Assembly (NCBI GenBank): GCA_029782295.1
Contig: JAKOVB010000086.1
Coordinates: forward strand, 1-45,941
Reading direction: 5' to 3'
DNA length: 45,941 nt
From: Pseudomonadota bacterium
Lineage (GTDB): Bacteria; Pseudomonadota; Gammaproteobacteria; Burkholderiales; Methylophilaceae
Under the pieces are notes generated by a model. It had not been told where the DNA came from and did not search any database. It worked only from the letters and a program-made list of their open reading frames with translations. Position numbers and translations under genes: made by a program. Below are positions 9,253 through 17,043 of this stretch, in pieces. Positions within the stretch are counted from its first letter, which is position 1. Each line of letters opens with the position of its first letter.

Positions 9253-9352
9253 TTATAGAATACTCGCTACCACACACATAGCCACTACGGGTTGACCGGC
9301 CCCGCTGACCAAGCCGCTTTATTTGGTTGTACGCGGTCAGCGAAACAGGCAT
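9239..9352 (-). pseudogene. 37-codon remnant, displaced copy of the 78-aa gene's 3' end
   Basis: A short reading frame starts at an ATG overlapping the stop of the 310-aa gene (TAATG) and runs into the start of the 747-aa gene. Its 9262-9317 part copies 11228-11283, but in a different frame from the 78-aa gene. In that gene's own frame the copy also ends in a stop just before ATG. It most likely marks the downstream edge of the duplicated cassette. A translated leader peptide that couples the two neighbouring genes is an alternative. Confidence 0.45.
9262..9317. repeat. Direct repeat flanking the FN3 cassette, downstream copy
   Basis: Matches 11228-11283 with two mismatches in 56 bp. The first 44 bp (9262-9305 and 11228-11271) are perfect. 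The two copies bracket the tandem FN3-like genes and are 1966 bp apart. Confidence 0.9.
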
Positions 9353-9830
9353 TATACATCCTCATAATAAATTGTATTATTCGCAGCCGCAATCAATCGT
9401 TTGACCGTGATCTGATTATTTTCACCCGAAGGGACTATTACAGGATCGCCGCCGCCGTACGGCACTTTCCATCGGTAACTATATACAGGCGGCTTGAAAT
9501 CTTCTGTTGTAAATGTCCATGCAGGGGAATCGTAATCAACGCCGTCTTTGGACTTTCTCACGAACCATTCATATGTTGTGTTGTACTGTAGTGTATAACC
9601 GAGCCACATGGAATAGCCCACAAGACTGTACCGAGATCGGTCATTCTGTGGAATCCAGGCGGCCTCCGGGTCACTGATGTGCGGGTCATATAACCATACA
9701 GTATATAGCGATATGTCGTCCGCGTTTCTATCTTCCCATCTGAATTGTAACAGCCAATCGCTGTTAATATAGACACCGGTCGCATTGTTTTCCGGCGATA
9801 TAAGCCTTAGTGGAGGCGCCGGCTCCCCTG
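9352..9830. repeat. Long near-identical repeat, copy 1 of 2
   Basis: About 96% identical to 10284-10762 by eye. It covers the 3' halves (FN3 domain and tail) of the two tandem genes. The offset of 932 bp equals one gene length. Confidence 0.9.
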
Positions 9831-10284
9831 CTGTGGCAAATACCCATTTAGTAGTGCCGGCCGGCGACAACCCAGGATACTGCATAAACGTGTAAATCTC
9901 GTTAAAGCTCCGGTCAAGAACTGCTGAATACCAATTAACACGCGCACTTATCTCAAGTACATAGGTTGTGCCAGTGTCAAAGCTTCCTGAATTCGTAATG
10001 GTTACACTAAATCTTCTACGCTGGGGAGTCTCGATTGTCGCCTCAGCTGAAAGCCCGGCCTTGAAAGGCGTCGCAGAAATTGATATGTCGGTAACACTAT
10101 TTATCACATCAGAACCACTGGCACACCACCCCTCGACACCACTTGTGGGCGAGACAGCCCAAGAGTACATATGCACCCAGGGTATGCGCAGCGTAGTAAT
10201 ATCGGGGTCTACATCCCAGGCGTCTTGCCCCGGAGTACAACTAAACCAGGTGGTTGTAGCTATTGTATCGCCTATCTCTGGCAT
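9352..10284 (-). CDS. FN3-like tail protein, second tandem copy, 310 aa
   Basis: Residues about 1-150 form a beta-rich Ig-like N-terminal domain. Residues about 158-255 form a fibronectin-III-like domain (PENNATGVYINSDWLLQF ... LGYTLQYNTTYEWFVRK ... AWTFTTEDF). A C-terminal stretch YRWKVPYGGGDPVIVPSG ... NTIYYEDV ends the protein. It is a paralogue of the gene at 10284-11219: the last about 460 bp are roughly 96% identical between copies, while the N-terminal halves differ mainly in loop-like stretches. ATG overlaps the upstream stop (TAATG). No signal peptide. Probably a structural decoration of the tail, with surface binding inferred from FN3/Ig domains in other phages. Function is unproven. 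Confidence 0.8.
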   Translation of the reverse strand: MPEIGDTIATTTWFSCTPGQDAWDVDPDITTLRIPWVHMYSWAVSPTSGVEGWCASGSDVINSVTDISISATPFKAGLSAEATIETPQRRRFSVTITNSGSFDTGTTYVLEISARVNWYSAVLDRSFNEIYTFMQYPGLSPAGTTKWVFATAGEPAPPLRLISPENNATGVYINSDWLLQFRWEDRNADDISLYTVWLYDPHISDPEAAWIPQNDRSRYSLVGYSMWLGYTLQYNTTYEWFVRKSKDGVDYDSPAWTFTTEDFKPPVYSYRWKVPYGGGDPVIVPSGENNQITVKRLIAAANNTIYYEDV

Positions 10285-10762
10285 TATACATCCTCATAAA
10301 AGATTGTATTCCGCGCAGCCGCAATCAATCGTTTGACCGTGATCTGATTATTTTCACCCGAAGGGACTATTACAGGATCGCCGCCGCCGTACGGCACTTT
10401 CCATCGGTAACTATATACAGGCGGCTTGAAATCTTTTGTTGTAAATGTCCATATAGGGGAATCGTAATCAACGCCGTCTTTGGACTTTCTCACGAACCAT
10501 CTATATGTTGTGTTGTGCTGTAGTGTATAACCGAGCCACATGGAATAGTCCACAATACTGTACCGAGATCGGTCATTCTGTGGAATCCAGCGGGCCTCCG
10601 GGTCACTGATGTGCGGGTCATATAACCATACAGTATATAGCGATATGTCGTCCGCGTTTCTATCTTCCCATCTGAATTGTAACAGCCAATCGCTGTTAAT
10701 ATAGACACCGGTCGCATTGTTTTCCGGCGATATAAGCCTTAGTGGAGGCGGCGGCGGCCCTG
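10284..10762. repeat. Long near-identical repeat, copy 2 of 2
   Basis: Partner of 9352-9830. The high identity in the 3' half compared with the 5' half suggests recent duplication followed by selection on the 5' half, or gene conversion of the 3' half. Confidence 0.9.
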
Positions 10763-11219
10763 CTGTGGTAAATTCCCATTTAGGAGAGCCGTCCGGATCG
10801 TCAGTGCCGACCGACGACTTAAACGTGTAAATCTCGTTAAAGCTTCGGCCAAGAACTCCTGAATACCAATTAACAGTCGCACTTACCTCAAGTGCATAGG
10901 TTGTGCCAGTGTCAAAGCTTCCTGAATTCGTAATGGTTACATCAAATATCGGGGGAAAAGGCGGGTCGGGGATTATTGTCGCCCTGGCTGAAAACCCGGC
11001 CTTGAAGGGCTTCGCAGAAATTGATATGCCGGTAACACTATATATCACATCAGAACTACTGGTATACCACTTCTCACCCTCCCAACCGTCAGACCAAACG
11101 CGCATCATCACCCAGGGTATGTACAGCGTAGTAATATCGGGGTCTACATTCCTGTCGTATTGCGGCGGAGTACAAGAGGGCCAGTAGACAGAAGCTTTTC
11201 TATCGCCTATCTCCGGCAT
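10284..11219 (-). CDS. FN3-like tail protein, first tandem copy, 311 aa
   Basis: Same architecture as the next gene: an Ig-like domain (residues about 1-150), a Pro-rich linker (AGPPPPPLRL), an FN3-like domain (PENNATGVYINSDWLLQF ... NTTYRWFVRK ... IWTFTTKDF) and a shared C-terminal tail ending NTIFYEDV. The ATG at 11219 overlaps the stop of the 78-aa gene (TAATG), which favours this start over an ATG at 11294 that would run back through that gene in another frame. Framework residues (VDPDITTL, FKAGFSA, VTITNSGSFDTGTTY, RSFNEIYTF) are shared with the paralogue while the intervening segments differ. Role inferred: tail decoration or adhesion module. Confidence 0.8.
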   Translation of the reverse strand: MPEIGDRKASVYWPSCTPPQYDRNVDPDITTLYIPWVMMRVWSDGWEGEKWYTSSSDVIYSVTGISISAKPFKAGFSARATIIPDPPFPPIFDVTITNSGSFDTGTTYALEVSATVNWYSGVLGRSFNEIYTFKSSVGTDDPDGSPKWEFTTAGPPPPPLRLISPENNATGVYINSDWLLQFRWEDRNADDISLYTVWLYDPHISDPEARWIPQNDRSRYSIVDYSMWLGYTLQHNTTYRWFVRKSKDGVDYDSPIWTFTTKDFKPPVYSYRWKVPYGGGDPVIVPSGENNQITVKRLIAAARNTIFYEDV

Positions 11220-11455
11220 TAGATCAAACTCGCTACCACACACATAGCCACTACGGGTTGACCGGCCCCGCCGGCCAAGCCGCCGTTGCCCCACTCGCGC
11301 AGACCGGGCCTCTGACCGCCGCGCACTCGCCCATCCAGCACGTCGCGCGGCCGCACGTTTTTCATGTCCGACGATGTGGCAAAGGGCTGGTCTGAACAGG
11401 CCCGCCCTTTGTTTACCCCCATAACTGGAAACGGAATCACAACTGGTTTACTCAT
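11219..11455 (-). CDS. Small tail protein, related to the N-terminus of podovirus tail proteins, 78 aa
   Basis: Contains SSDMKNVRPRDVLDGRVR and GGQRPGLREWG, a segment I associate with the N-terminus of large podovirus tail proteins, where it is normally fused to the tail body. It ends QPVVAMCVVASLI followed by a stop that overlaps the next ATG. In this genome the segment is a separate gene, with two FN3-like genes between it and the tail-body protein. It may have been split from the body by the duplication, or termination-reinitiation may supply it separately. The homology is from memory and needs a profile search. Confidence 0.65.
   Translation of the reverse strand: MSKPVVIPFPVMGVNKGRACSDQPFATSSDMKNVRPRDVLDGRVRGGQRPGLREWGNGGLAGGAGQPVVAMCVVASLI
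11228..11283. repeat. Direct repeat flanking the FN3 cassette, upstream copy
   Basis: The original position, at the 3' end of the 78-aa gene. The matching copy is 9262-9317. Confidence 0.9.
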
Positions 11456-11515
11456 CGCCGCCTCCAGACCGTGCCTGCCGCACCGAAGCGCGGCAGGCCA
11501 AGCCTTGATTATTGC

Positions 11516-12082
11516 TTATCGTTCATCCTCATTGTAAAAAACGAGCGTCGACCGATACACGACCTCGATTGCATAGATATAGAGGCTGTCCGTCGTGTGT
11601 GCGCTGGTCGAGAAAACACACGAGGCAGCGTCGCCCGGCCTAAAGCCAAGTCCGTCGGCGTCGATCTCAACCCACGCAGCCCCATCCGTGTTCGAGTTAA
11701 CAGCATCCGTTTTCGTCGGGTCAAGGTCCGCCGACAAATCTTCACCTTCGCGCTTGCGATAGATGGCAGCGTCGATGGTGGGCGCGTTAGTGTCGCCCGA
11801 CGACACAGCGAGAAATCGAATTTTCAATTCATCCAGCGTGGCATCATAGTCGCGCGGGATTTTGAAGGTAAGTGTCCCCAGATCGGTCGCTTTGTTCGAC
11901 ACAACCACGCCAACGAAATTCGTTTCCAGCGCCTCCCGCGACGGTTCGGTGTTGGCTGTCAAAATAGTTCCATCCGCGTCCCTCAGGGCGTTGATGTCGA
12001 CGCCCTGAATCTCGCGCTTGAAGCCGCGGCCCGTCACTATGCCTTCAAGCCTTGCCAAAAATGTGGATGGGTTAAGCCCCAT
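11516..12082 (-). CDS. Putative virion structural protein, 188 aa
   Basis: No named family is recognised. The beta-rich protein contains TLTFKIPRDYDATLDELKI and a C-terminal strand pattern (LYIYAIEVVYRS), which would fit a tail or head surface protein. I place the start at the ATG at 12082 because an AGGGGGT Shine-Dalgarno lies just upstream; another ATG at 12097 lies before that ribosome site. It sits between the connector gene and the 78-aa tail gene in the late operon. A 60-bp gap separates it from the next gene. Confidence 0.65.
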   Translation of the reverse strand: MGLNPSTFLARLEGIVTGRGFKREIQGVDINALRDADGTILTANTEPSREALETNFVGVVVSNKATDLGTLTFKIPRDYDATLDELKIRFLAVSSGDTNAPTIDAAIYRKREGEDLSADLDPTKTDAVNSNTDGAAWVEIDADGLGFRPGDAASCVFSTSAHTTDSLYIYAIEVVYRSTLVFYNEDER

Positions 12083-12107
12083 GTTACCCCCTTTCAAATT
12101 TCAAATT

Positions 12108-13148
12108 TCAAATATCGTGTTCCGTTGTTACATTTGCCCAGATACGCCGGTGCATCGGTCGGCACCGACGATTTAGATTTCCGACAGTGCGGGGCCGGCT
12201 AAGGCCGTCGATAGCGTGGGCTTGCGGCAAATGCACCTTGTAATACAGCTCCGTCAAACCCTCGTTTATCTCTTCGATGGTTTGCTCGGCCTTCGCTAAA
12301 ACGGCGGCCTCAACCGCGAAATCGAATTGGAAACCGGCCGGGTGAATGTTGCCTGCCGGTTCGACATAGTACACCGAAGTAGCGTCGGGCGTGCTTCCGC
12401 CCGATAGTGCCGTGAAAGTGAATGTCCCGGTCGCTCCCGTATAGCCGGTCACAGTCGCCGACTCACCCTTGCCCTTCCCGTCTATCACCGTCAACACCCA
12501 GCCCTTGAAGTAATCGTTGGGCTCGCCCCGCGTCGAATCCGAAAGCGACGTCGCAGACCCGCCCGTCGCGACACCTGTCTCCGCATCCATCTTGTTGAAA
12601 GATGAGGTGTACGGAAACTGAATAGTGTCGGCGGAAACGGGCTTTGGGTCCACGACCAGTTCCCACCTTCTCGTTGAACTAAGTGCGGGGGGTGAAGATG
12701 GTCCATAGGGTCTAACCGCTGCAAACATGGGATAACCGGATTGAACAGATGTCTGTTTGCGACGGTCAATAAATAACGGATCGGTCCAGCTAATCTGCGT
12801 ATTGTGGGATGTACCGGCAACGTATGTAGGATTGCCCGATGTAAACCCGCCAAAATCGGCAGGAAGCATGTACCGGGACGGATCACCGTCGATGTTGTCT
12901 GGGCCGTTGCCATCAGGATAGAACAGAATGGTAGCCACCCGGTTCTTCCAGTGCCACCCTCGCGGTGGCTGACTCGACTCAAACAGCCGGAAGCCGTCGT
13001 TGACAATCCGCTTACATACGTCAAGGTTGTGTGGATCAATCGGAACCATTGCTTTTTGCTGTCCGTCCGGGCCATAGTAAGCCATGCCCGTTTTGATCGC
13101 GACTCGCAGCAACAGTTCGTAAAATGTCAGTGCCGATGTAGGTTCCAT
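12108..13148 (-). CDS. Head-tail connector/adaptor protein, 346 aa
   Basis: N-terminal helices with an amphipathic pattern (TFYELLLRVAIKTGMAYYG, DVCKRIVNDGFRLFESS) are followed by the sequence GWHWKNRVATILF and a beta-rich region with RRWELVVDPKPVSADTI and FPYTSSFN. The C-terminus returns to helix (EAAVLAKAEQTIEEINEG). This order fits podovirus adaptor/tail-tubular-A-like proteins that dock under the portal. It is encoded downstream of the capsid genes and upstream of tail genes, as expected. Residues 190-260 carry an inserted beta-rich segment (GYTGATGTFTFTALSGG) of unclear role. Family assignment is from pattern recall. Confidence 0.65.
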   Translation of the reverse strand: MEPTSALTFYELLLRVAIKTGMAYYGPDGQQKAMVPIDPHNLDVCKRIVNDGFRLFESSQPPRGWHWKNRVATILFYPDGNGPDNIDGDPSRYMLPADFGGFTSGNPTYVAGTSHNTQISWTDPLFIDRRKQTSVQSGYPMFAAVRPYGPSSPPALSSTRRWELVVDPKPVSADTIQFPYTSSFNKMDAETGVATGGSATSLSDSTRGEPNDYFKGWVLTVIDGKGKGESATVTGYTGATGTFTFTALSGGSTPDATSVYYVEPAGNIHPAGFQFDFAVEAAVLAKAEQTIEEINEGLTELYYKVHLPQAHAIDGLSRPRTVGNLNRRCRPMHRRIWANVTTEHDI

Positions 13149-13149
13149 T

Positions 13150-13479
13150 TCAACCCTCGACCTTTTCCATGCGGGCGACGCGGAAGATAGCCTCTTCGTG
13201 GATTTCTCCGCCGAGGCTGGCCTTGCCGTCAGCCGTCAGTTCAAGAAGACGGTCAACGGCCGTTCTCAAAATACGAGCTTCCGTTTCGTCTAACCGCAGC
13301 TTATTGCCGCCGTGCTCCCTAATCCTGCGGGCCAGCAACACAGCTTCGGCTACGTCATCCGCCGAGCGGAATATCCCGATCATGCGAAGCCATGAACAAA
13401 GATTCTGACGAAGCGGGTATTCGCAGACTTTGTTGTCGATTTCCACTGTGTACCTGCTTAAATCCAATTCGTATCGCAT
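13150..13479 (-). CDS. Conserved small late protein, 109 aa
   Basis: The start at 13479 (MRYELDLSRY) is chosen because it follows a G-rich ribosome site and the hairpin at 13500-13541; starting upstream would read through the hairpin. The N-terminus has an LSRYTVEIDNKV strand pattern, while the middle and end are helical and charged (SADDVAEAVLLARRIREHGG, TEARILRTAVDRLLELT). I do not recognise a family. Its place between the putative decoration protein and the connector suggests a head-completion or assembly role, by inference only. Confidence 0.6.
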   Translation of the reverse strand: MRYELDLSRYTVEIDNKVCEYPLRQNLCSWLRMIGIFRSADDVAEAVLLARRIREHGGNKLRLDETEARILRTAVDRLLELTADGKASLGGEIHEEAIFRVARMEKVEG

Positions 13480-13499
13480 ATCGACCCCCACCAACAAAG

Positions 13500-13541
13500 G
13501 CCGGGCCTGCCCTTCCCCATCGGCAGGGAGGGCGGCCCGGC
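13500..13541 (-). terminator. GC-rich hairpin downstream of the capsid genes
   Basis: 8 bp (13500-13507 with 13534-13541) plus 5 bp (13509-13513 with 13529-13533) pair around a one-base bulge, with a 15-nt loop. On the minus strand a short CCTTTGTT follows, so termination would be partial. It could lower expression of tail genes relative to capsid genes. Confidence 0.55.
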
Positions 13542-13551
13542 TAAGAAGCAA

Positions 13552-14472
13552 TTACGAACCCTCCGATCCGGAGGCCGCCTGGACAAACGCCGAAATCGGC
13601 AACCAGTCGCCCGACGATAGCGCGACGAGCGTGATGCACATGCCGACATTATTCGCGTCACCGGGCGCAAGAGTCAGCGTTCCGCCATCAGCCAAACCAG
13701 CGGTGGCGCCGAATATGATCTTGTCACCACTGCCGGCCCTGATCGCGAGGTTCTGCGCGGCCGCGACCACGAACGTGAATATCGTCCCGGCCGGAGCGCC
13801 TGAAGGCAGCGTCAGCGTAATGGCGCCTGATGCGCCCGCGTTGGTGTGGATCGACCCGGACTCAGCCGCCAACAGCGTGTCATTCGCAGTGTGGTCCTCC
13901 ACCACAACGCCGTGTGGGACGACCGGACGCACGCGCGCCCACACAAGACCGTTTGCGGCCGAACGGTCCACCGTTTCTTCCGCGACAGCAACCACTCTGG
14001 AAGCACCCGCAGAAGGCGCGGTGAATGCCGCACTGCCAGCTTTGACCGCCAGCACGGTAGCGCCCTGCACGCAGTTCTGGTCAGTGAGGACAGGGATCAT
14101 GGACACGCCGTTCGGCACAGCGATTTTCAGTTTGTCACCGTCCGCGCCGCCGTTCGGCCCAAGCTCCAGAACCACGCCCGCGAACGCGTCCAAGTTCCCG
14201 GCAGCGGGTTCCTCGACCACGAAAATCCTCGCGTTATATGTCTGCGAACCCTCGGCGTAGGGCGTGCCAGTGTTATTACTTGCCGCCTGCGAATCGACGG
14301 GCGTAGTCGTACGCTCTTTGTAATCGGCGGCCAAATCGCTGTTGTAGCACACCGCCTGACCGATCTTTGCAATAGTAGTGGACGTCGACGGTCTCCAAAA
14401 GACCTCCTTCACCTGAATCAGCGGATCGGAGGTAGGTCCAGCAACGCCCATAAGACTTACGTTTCCGCTCAT
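13552..14472 (-). CDS. Putative capsid decoration protein, 306 aa
   Basis: Located immediately downstream of the major capsid gene. Residues 1-100 include PLIQVKEVFWRPSTSTTIAK and YNARIFVVEEPAAGN. Residues about 190-306 form an Ala/Gly/Thr-rich beta domain (GAITLTLPSGAPAGTIFTF ... GDKIIFG ... GGTLTLAPGDANNV) of the type seen in phage head- or tail-surface proteins. No transmembrane segment or catalytic motif is visible. The position and composition suggest a head decoration or cement protein. A minor tail protein is an alternative. A strong hairpin follows the stop. Confidence 0.6.
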   Translation of the reverse strand: MSGNVSLMGVAGPTSDPLIQVKEVFWRPSTSTTIAKIGQAVCYNSDLAADYKERTTTPVDSQAASNNTGTPYAEGSQTYNARIFVVEEPAAGNLDAFAGVVLELGPNGGADGDKLKIAVPNGVSMIPVLTDQNCVQGATVLAVKAGSAAFTAPSAGASRVVAVAEETVDRSAANGLVWARVRPVVPHGVVVEDHTANDTLLAAESGSIHTNAGASGAITLTLPSGAPAGTIFTFVVAAAQNLAIRAGSGDKIIFGATAGLADGGTLTLAPGDANNVGMCITLVALSSGDWLPISAFVQAASGSEGS

Positions 14473-14534
14473 ATCTTAATTTCCTCCTGTGTGAGTTTTC
14501 GTTGAAAAAGTTATTATCCTCGATTGACGGCCGA

Positions 14535-15623
14535 TTACGCAGCCTTGTGCAGAACGAAACCACACGTGCGCCGATTGATGTTCAGGTTGTTATGAGCACC
14601 ATCGACAAAAACCGTGTAGACCGTGTGGCGGCCCGGACCCGTCATGGGTTCGCTTTCCTCCATCCAGTAACCGTCGTGGACGTACGGGATGAACTTGGCG
14701 AAGTCAATGCAGTAAATCGGCGTATAAGCCGCGCCGTTCAACTGCGGAATCGGGACAACCGGGAGCCGGTTGATGGTGACCATGCCGGTCTCGTCCATAG
14801 CCAGATTGCCGAGAACTTCCTTGCCGCTGTGTCTGTCATCGCGCATATCGCAGAGTTCCTGCAGCTTCACGTACGTGTCGAGGTCGCAGTAGAACCGCTT
14901 CTGCGCAGCGCGCTTGTTGCTTGGGTCGTTGATGAAGATCGGGGCCTTGAACTGCGTGTAGACGAACGCCGTACGCAGGGCGAGCAACAGTGCGTTATCC
15001 ACTTTGTTGTAGACAGCCGCATAGTTGCGCCATTTGGGCTCCACGGCAGCGTCGATGCCGCTGCACACCGTCCCGGTCGAGCCGTCCTGATATTCGATAG
15101 TCGCGCCAACAAAGCCGCTGGATGTATTGACAGTCCCAGCCGAAGTCTTGATATTAAGGTAATACGGAACACCATTCGGATATAGATCATCCGTCGCGTT
15201 CAACGGAGTCTTCCACGCACGATCCTCGATCAGATTGGCCAGTGACCACATGCCGTCGATCCGGCGAATCTTCATCAGGTTGATGAAGCCGCGGGCACTG
15301 TTCTTGTTCTGGAGAAGTTCGAGCTCATCCCACGAGTAGTTCGTACCGATTCGAGTCCAGCCCACCCTGATCGTGCTCATGGTGTCGCCGACGGTCGGCT
15401 GATCCGTGTCGTATGCCCTTCTATACGCCGCATTGCCTGTATTGTCGAGCATAACCTTGCGCTCGATCATCGGGCCGCCGTCCACAACCATCCGCTCTTT
15501 CTGAAAAATCCGGCAAAACTCATAATCCTGGTTGTCCCACTGCACTTCAAATTCCTGCTTGGGCAGGTTATTCAAAGTAACAGCAATAAGGTCCACGAGG
15601 TCTTGCTGTTTAACTCCCGCCAT
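14535..15623 (-). CDS. Major capsid protein, 362 aa
   Basis: Start ATG at 15623, three bases after the scaffold stop, with a Shine-Dalgarno in the scaffold's last codons. The sequence begins MAGVKQQDLVDLIAVTL and contains RMVVDGGPMIERKVMLDN, WTRIGTNYSWDELELLQN, and a C-terminal HDGYWMEESEPMTGPGRHTVYTVFVDGAHN region. Length and the scaffold-capsid gene order fit an HK97-fold podovirus capsid protein. No N-terminal protease-cleaved prodomain is obvious, consistent with a separate scaffold. The HtrA-like protein at 22020-22766 has a membrane anchor and is an unlikely prohead protease. Confidence 0.85.
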   Translation of the reverse strand: MAGVKQQDLVDLIAVTLNNLPKQEFEVQWDNQDYEFCRIFQKERMVVDGGPMIERKVMLDNTGNAAYRRAYDTDQPTVGDTMSTIRVGWTRIGTNYSWDELELLQNKNSARGFINLMKIRRIDGMWSLANLIEDRAWKTPLNATDDLYPNGVPYYLNIKTSAGTVNTSSGFVGATIEYQDGSTGTVCSGIDAAVEPKWRNYAAVYNKVDNALLLALRTAFVYTQFKAPIFINDPSNKRAAQKRFYCDLDTYVKLQELCDMRDDRHSGKEVLGNLAMDETGMVTINRLPVVPIPQLNGAAYTPIYCIDFAKFIPYVHDGYWMEESEPMTGPGRHTVYTVFVDGAHNNLNINRRTCGFVLHKAA

Positions 15624-15626
15624 GTT

Positions 15627-16628
15627 TTATTTACCTCCAAATGCTTTTCTTAAGTGTGCCTCAACTATAGTCTCTAACTCCGTTCCCGTTTTGGCCTTAG
15701 AGGTATTGGACTGCTTTTTAGAGGACGGTTTAAGAGTTGTCCCACTGGCCCTCTTTTTCACTTTCGAAACGATCTCTTTGCGGATCATCTCAGTGCGAAT
15801 AGGTTCAGTGACAATTAAATGCGCTCGTTCGAGGGCCTCTGTTATATCCATCTTGCGGCCTTGCATTTCCGCGCCGATAAGAATTTCGTCCGCCATGTTT
15901 ATAACATCCAAGCGGTGGCCTATCTGCTCGCCCGTGAGCTTGCGCCGGTCCTTTGCCGTACCATAAAAATCGCCATACAGTTTCATGTCATCAGACCCGA
16001 AGAACGATTCAATGATCTGACGAACATGCGTATTCCCCGTATCGGGGGAAAACTGTTGCTGAACCTGTTGAGCTTGAGCCGGGATAGCGTTAATCAAAGC
16101 CTTCATGGTTTTGTATATCGCGCTGTCCTCGCCGTATTCTTCCTTGATGGCGTCAAGGTCGACACCCGACATCGCGCTTGCCTGTTTGGCCTTCGCAGCC
16201 TCAGCTTCCTGCTGTGCCTTCATTCTGCCGAAGCGGGCGAATTCAGAACTGATCTTGTTCGTCGCTTCGTACAGCTTTTCGAATGTTCGCTGGGCCAACT
16301 CCCTGTTGGCCTTAACGAACTGGTCGACTTCTTCGGGTTTCCATCCCTGATGAATAGCCGCTCTATACAGGGCATCTGAAATCCCCTCTTCCTCGCCGTC
16401 CTCGCCGCCACTTCCATCGTCGGTATCTGCCGGGGTAGGCTCTGAGTCGTCGATTACATCGTCTGCCGGTTCAGCCGTTTCTTCGGGGTCCGGGGTAGGC
16501 GTTAAATCGGCGTTCTCGTCGTCTGCCGTCAGGTCCGCGCTGTCCATTCGCGCTTGCAATTTTTCTGCAAGCGATTCCTCAGCGGCCGTCAACTCAACCT
16601 CCGTTGCCTGTTCGTTATCCTTCGTCAT
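15627..16628 (-). CDS. Capsid scaffolding protein, 333 aa
   Basis: Directly upstream of the major capsid gene. Residues 1-85 are very acidic (Asp/Glu/Pro/Thr-rich). Residues 100-170 are helical and Gln/Ala/Lys-rich, including QQEAEAAKAKQ. The C-terminus is strongly basic (KSK-, KKR- and SSKK-rich segments). This acidic-to-helical-to-basic layout is typical of phage scaffolding proteins, whose basic tail contacts the capsid protein. The start ATG at 16628 has a GGAGAG ribosome site at the right distance; an upstream GTG at 16634 is too close to it. Role inferred from layout and position. Confidence 0.8.
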   Translation of the reverse strand: MTKDNEQATEVELTAAEESLAEKLQARMDSADLTADDENADLTPTPDPEETAEPADDVIDDSEPTPADTDDGSGGEDGEEEGISDALYRAAIHQGWKPEEVDQFVKANRELAQRTFEKLYEATNKISSEFARFGRMKAQQEAEAAKAKQASAMSGVDLDAIKEEYGEDSAIYKTMKALINAIPAQAQQVQQQFSPDTGNTHVRQIIESFFGSDDMKLYGDFYGTAKDRRKLTGEQIGHRLDVINMADEILIGAEMQGRKMDITEALERAHLIVTEPIRTEMIRKEIVSKVKKRASGTTLKPSSKKQSNTSKAKTGTELETIVEAHLRKAFGGK

Positions 16629-16690
16629 CGTCACTCTCCATGAAAAATATAAATAGGGTTAGCGGGGCGCGTGCCCCGGTAGCTATTGTG

Positions 16691-17026
16691 CTATGCTATG
16701 CGCACACCGCGCCGTTTGATTTTCTGCGGGTGTTTGACGAAGCCCGTAGCTTCCAAGTACTTGTCATGACTGCGAACGCTTTTGAACTCCAATCGCCCGT
16801 CGGGGAGAACCCCAACATTCGGGAACAATTTGCGATGCGCAGCCGCTTGGCTTGGGTTAATCGCAAGACTGGCACTTACAAAATTGTAGTCGCCGCACGC
16901 TTTGCGGTAACTGGGCCACTCAATCCTCATGCCCTGCTTGCACTGCGGGCATTGGTGTTCTTTCAAATTGTCATCTTCGAGACGGAGCCCACAGTTGTCA
17001 CACAGAAAATAATGTGTAGCCATCAT
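16691..17026 (-). CDS. Zinc-ribbon protein, 111 aa
   Basis: The N-terminal CDNCG (residues 9-13) and CPQC (residues 26-29) form a CxxC-CxxC zinc ribbon. The rest is a compact domain with RKLFPNVGVLPDGRLEFKS and a basic C-terminus. Phage genes with such a ribbon next to the portal are common. Their role is not established and may involve DNA or assembly contacts. Two adjacent ATG codons (17026 and 17023) are both possible starts. A 62-bp gap follows before the scaffold gene. Confidence 0.65.
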   Translation of the reverse strand: MMATHYFLCDNCGLRLEDDNLKEHQCPQCKQGMRIEWPSYRKACGDYNFVSASLAINPSQAAAHRKLFPNVGVLPDGRLEFKSVRSHDKYLEATGFVKHPQKIKRRGVRIA

Positions 17027-17043
17027 CCACCACGATTAAAGTG

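Noticed and set aside
14502-15185. Long plus-strand frames opposite the capsid and portal genes
   Set aside because: They mirror the codon structure of the minus-strand structural genes, lack ribosome sites and oppose the operon direction.
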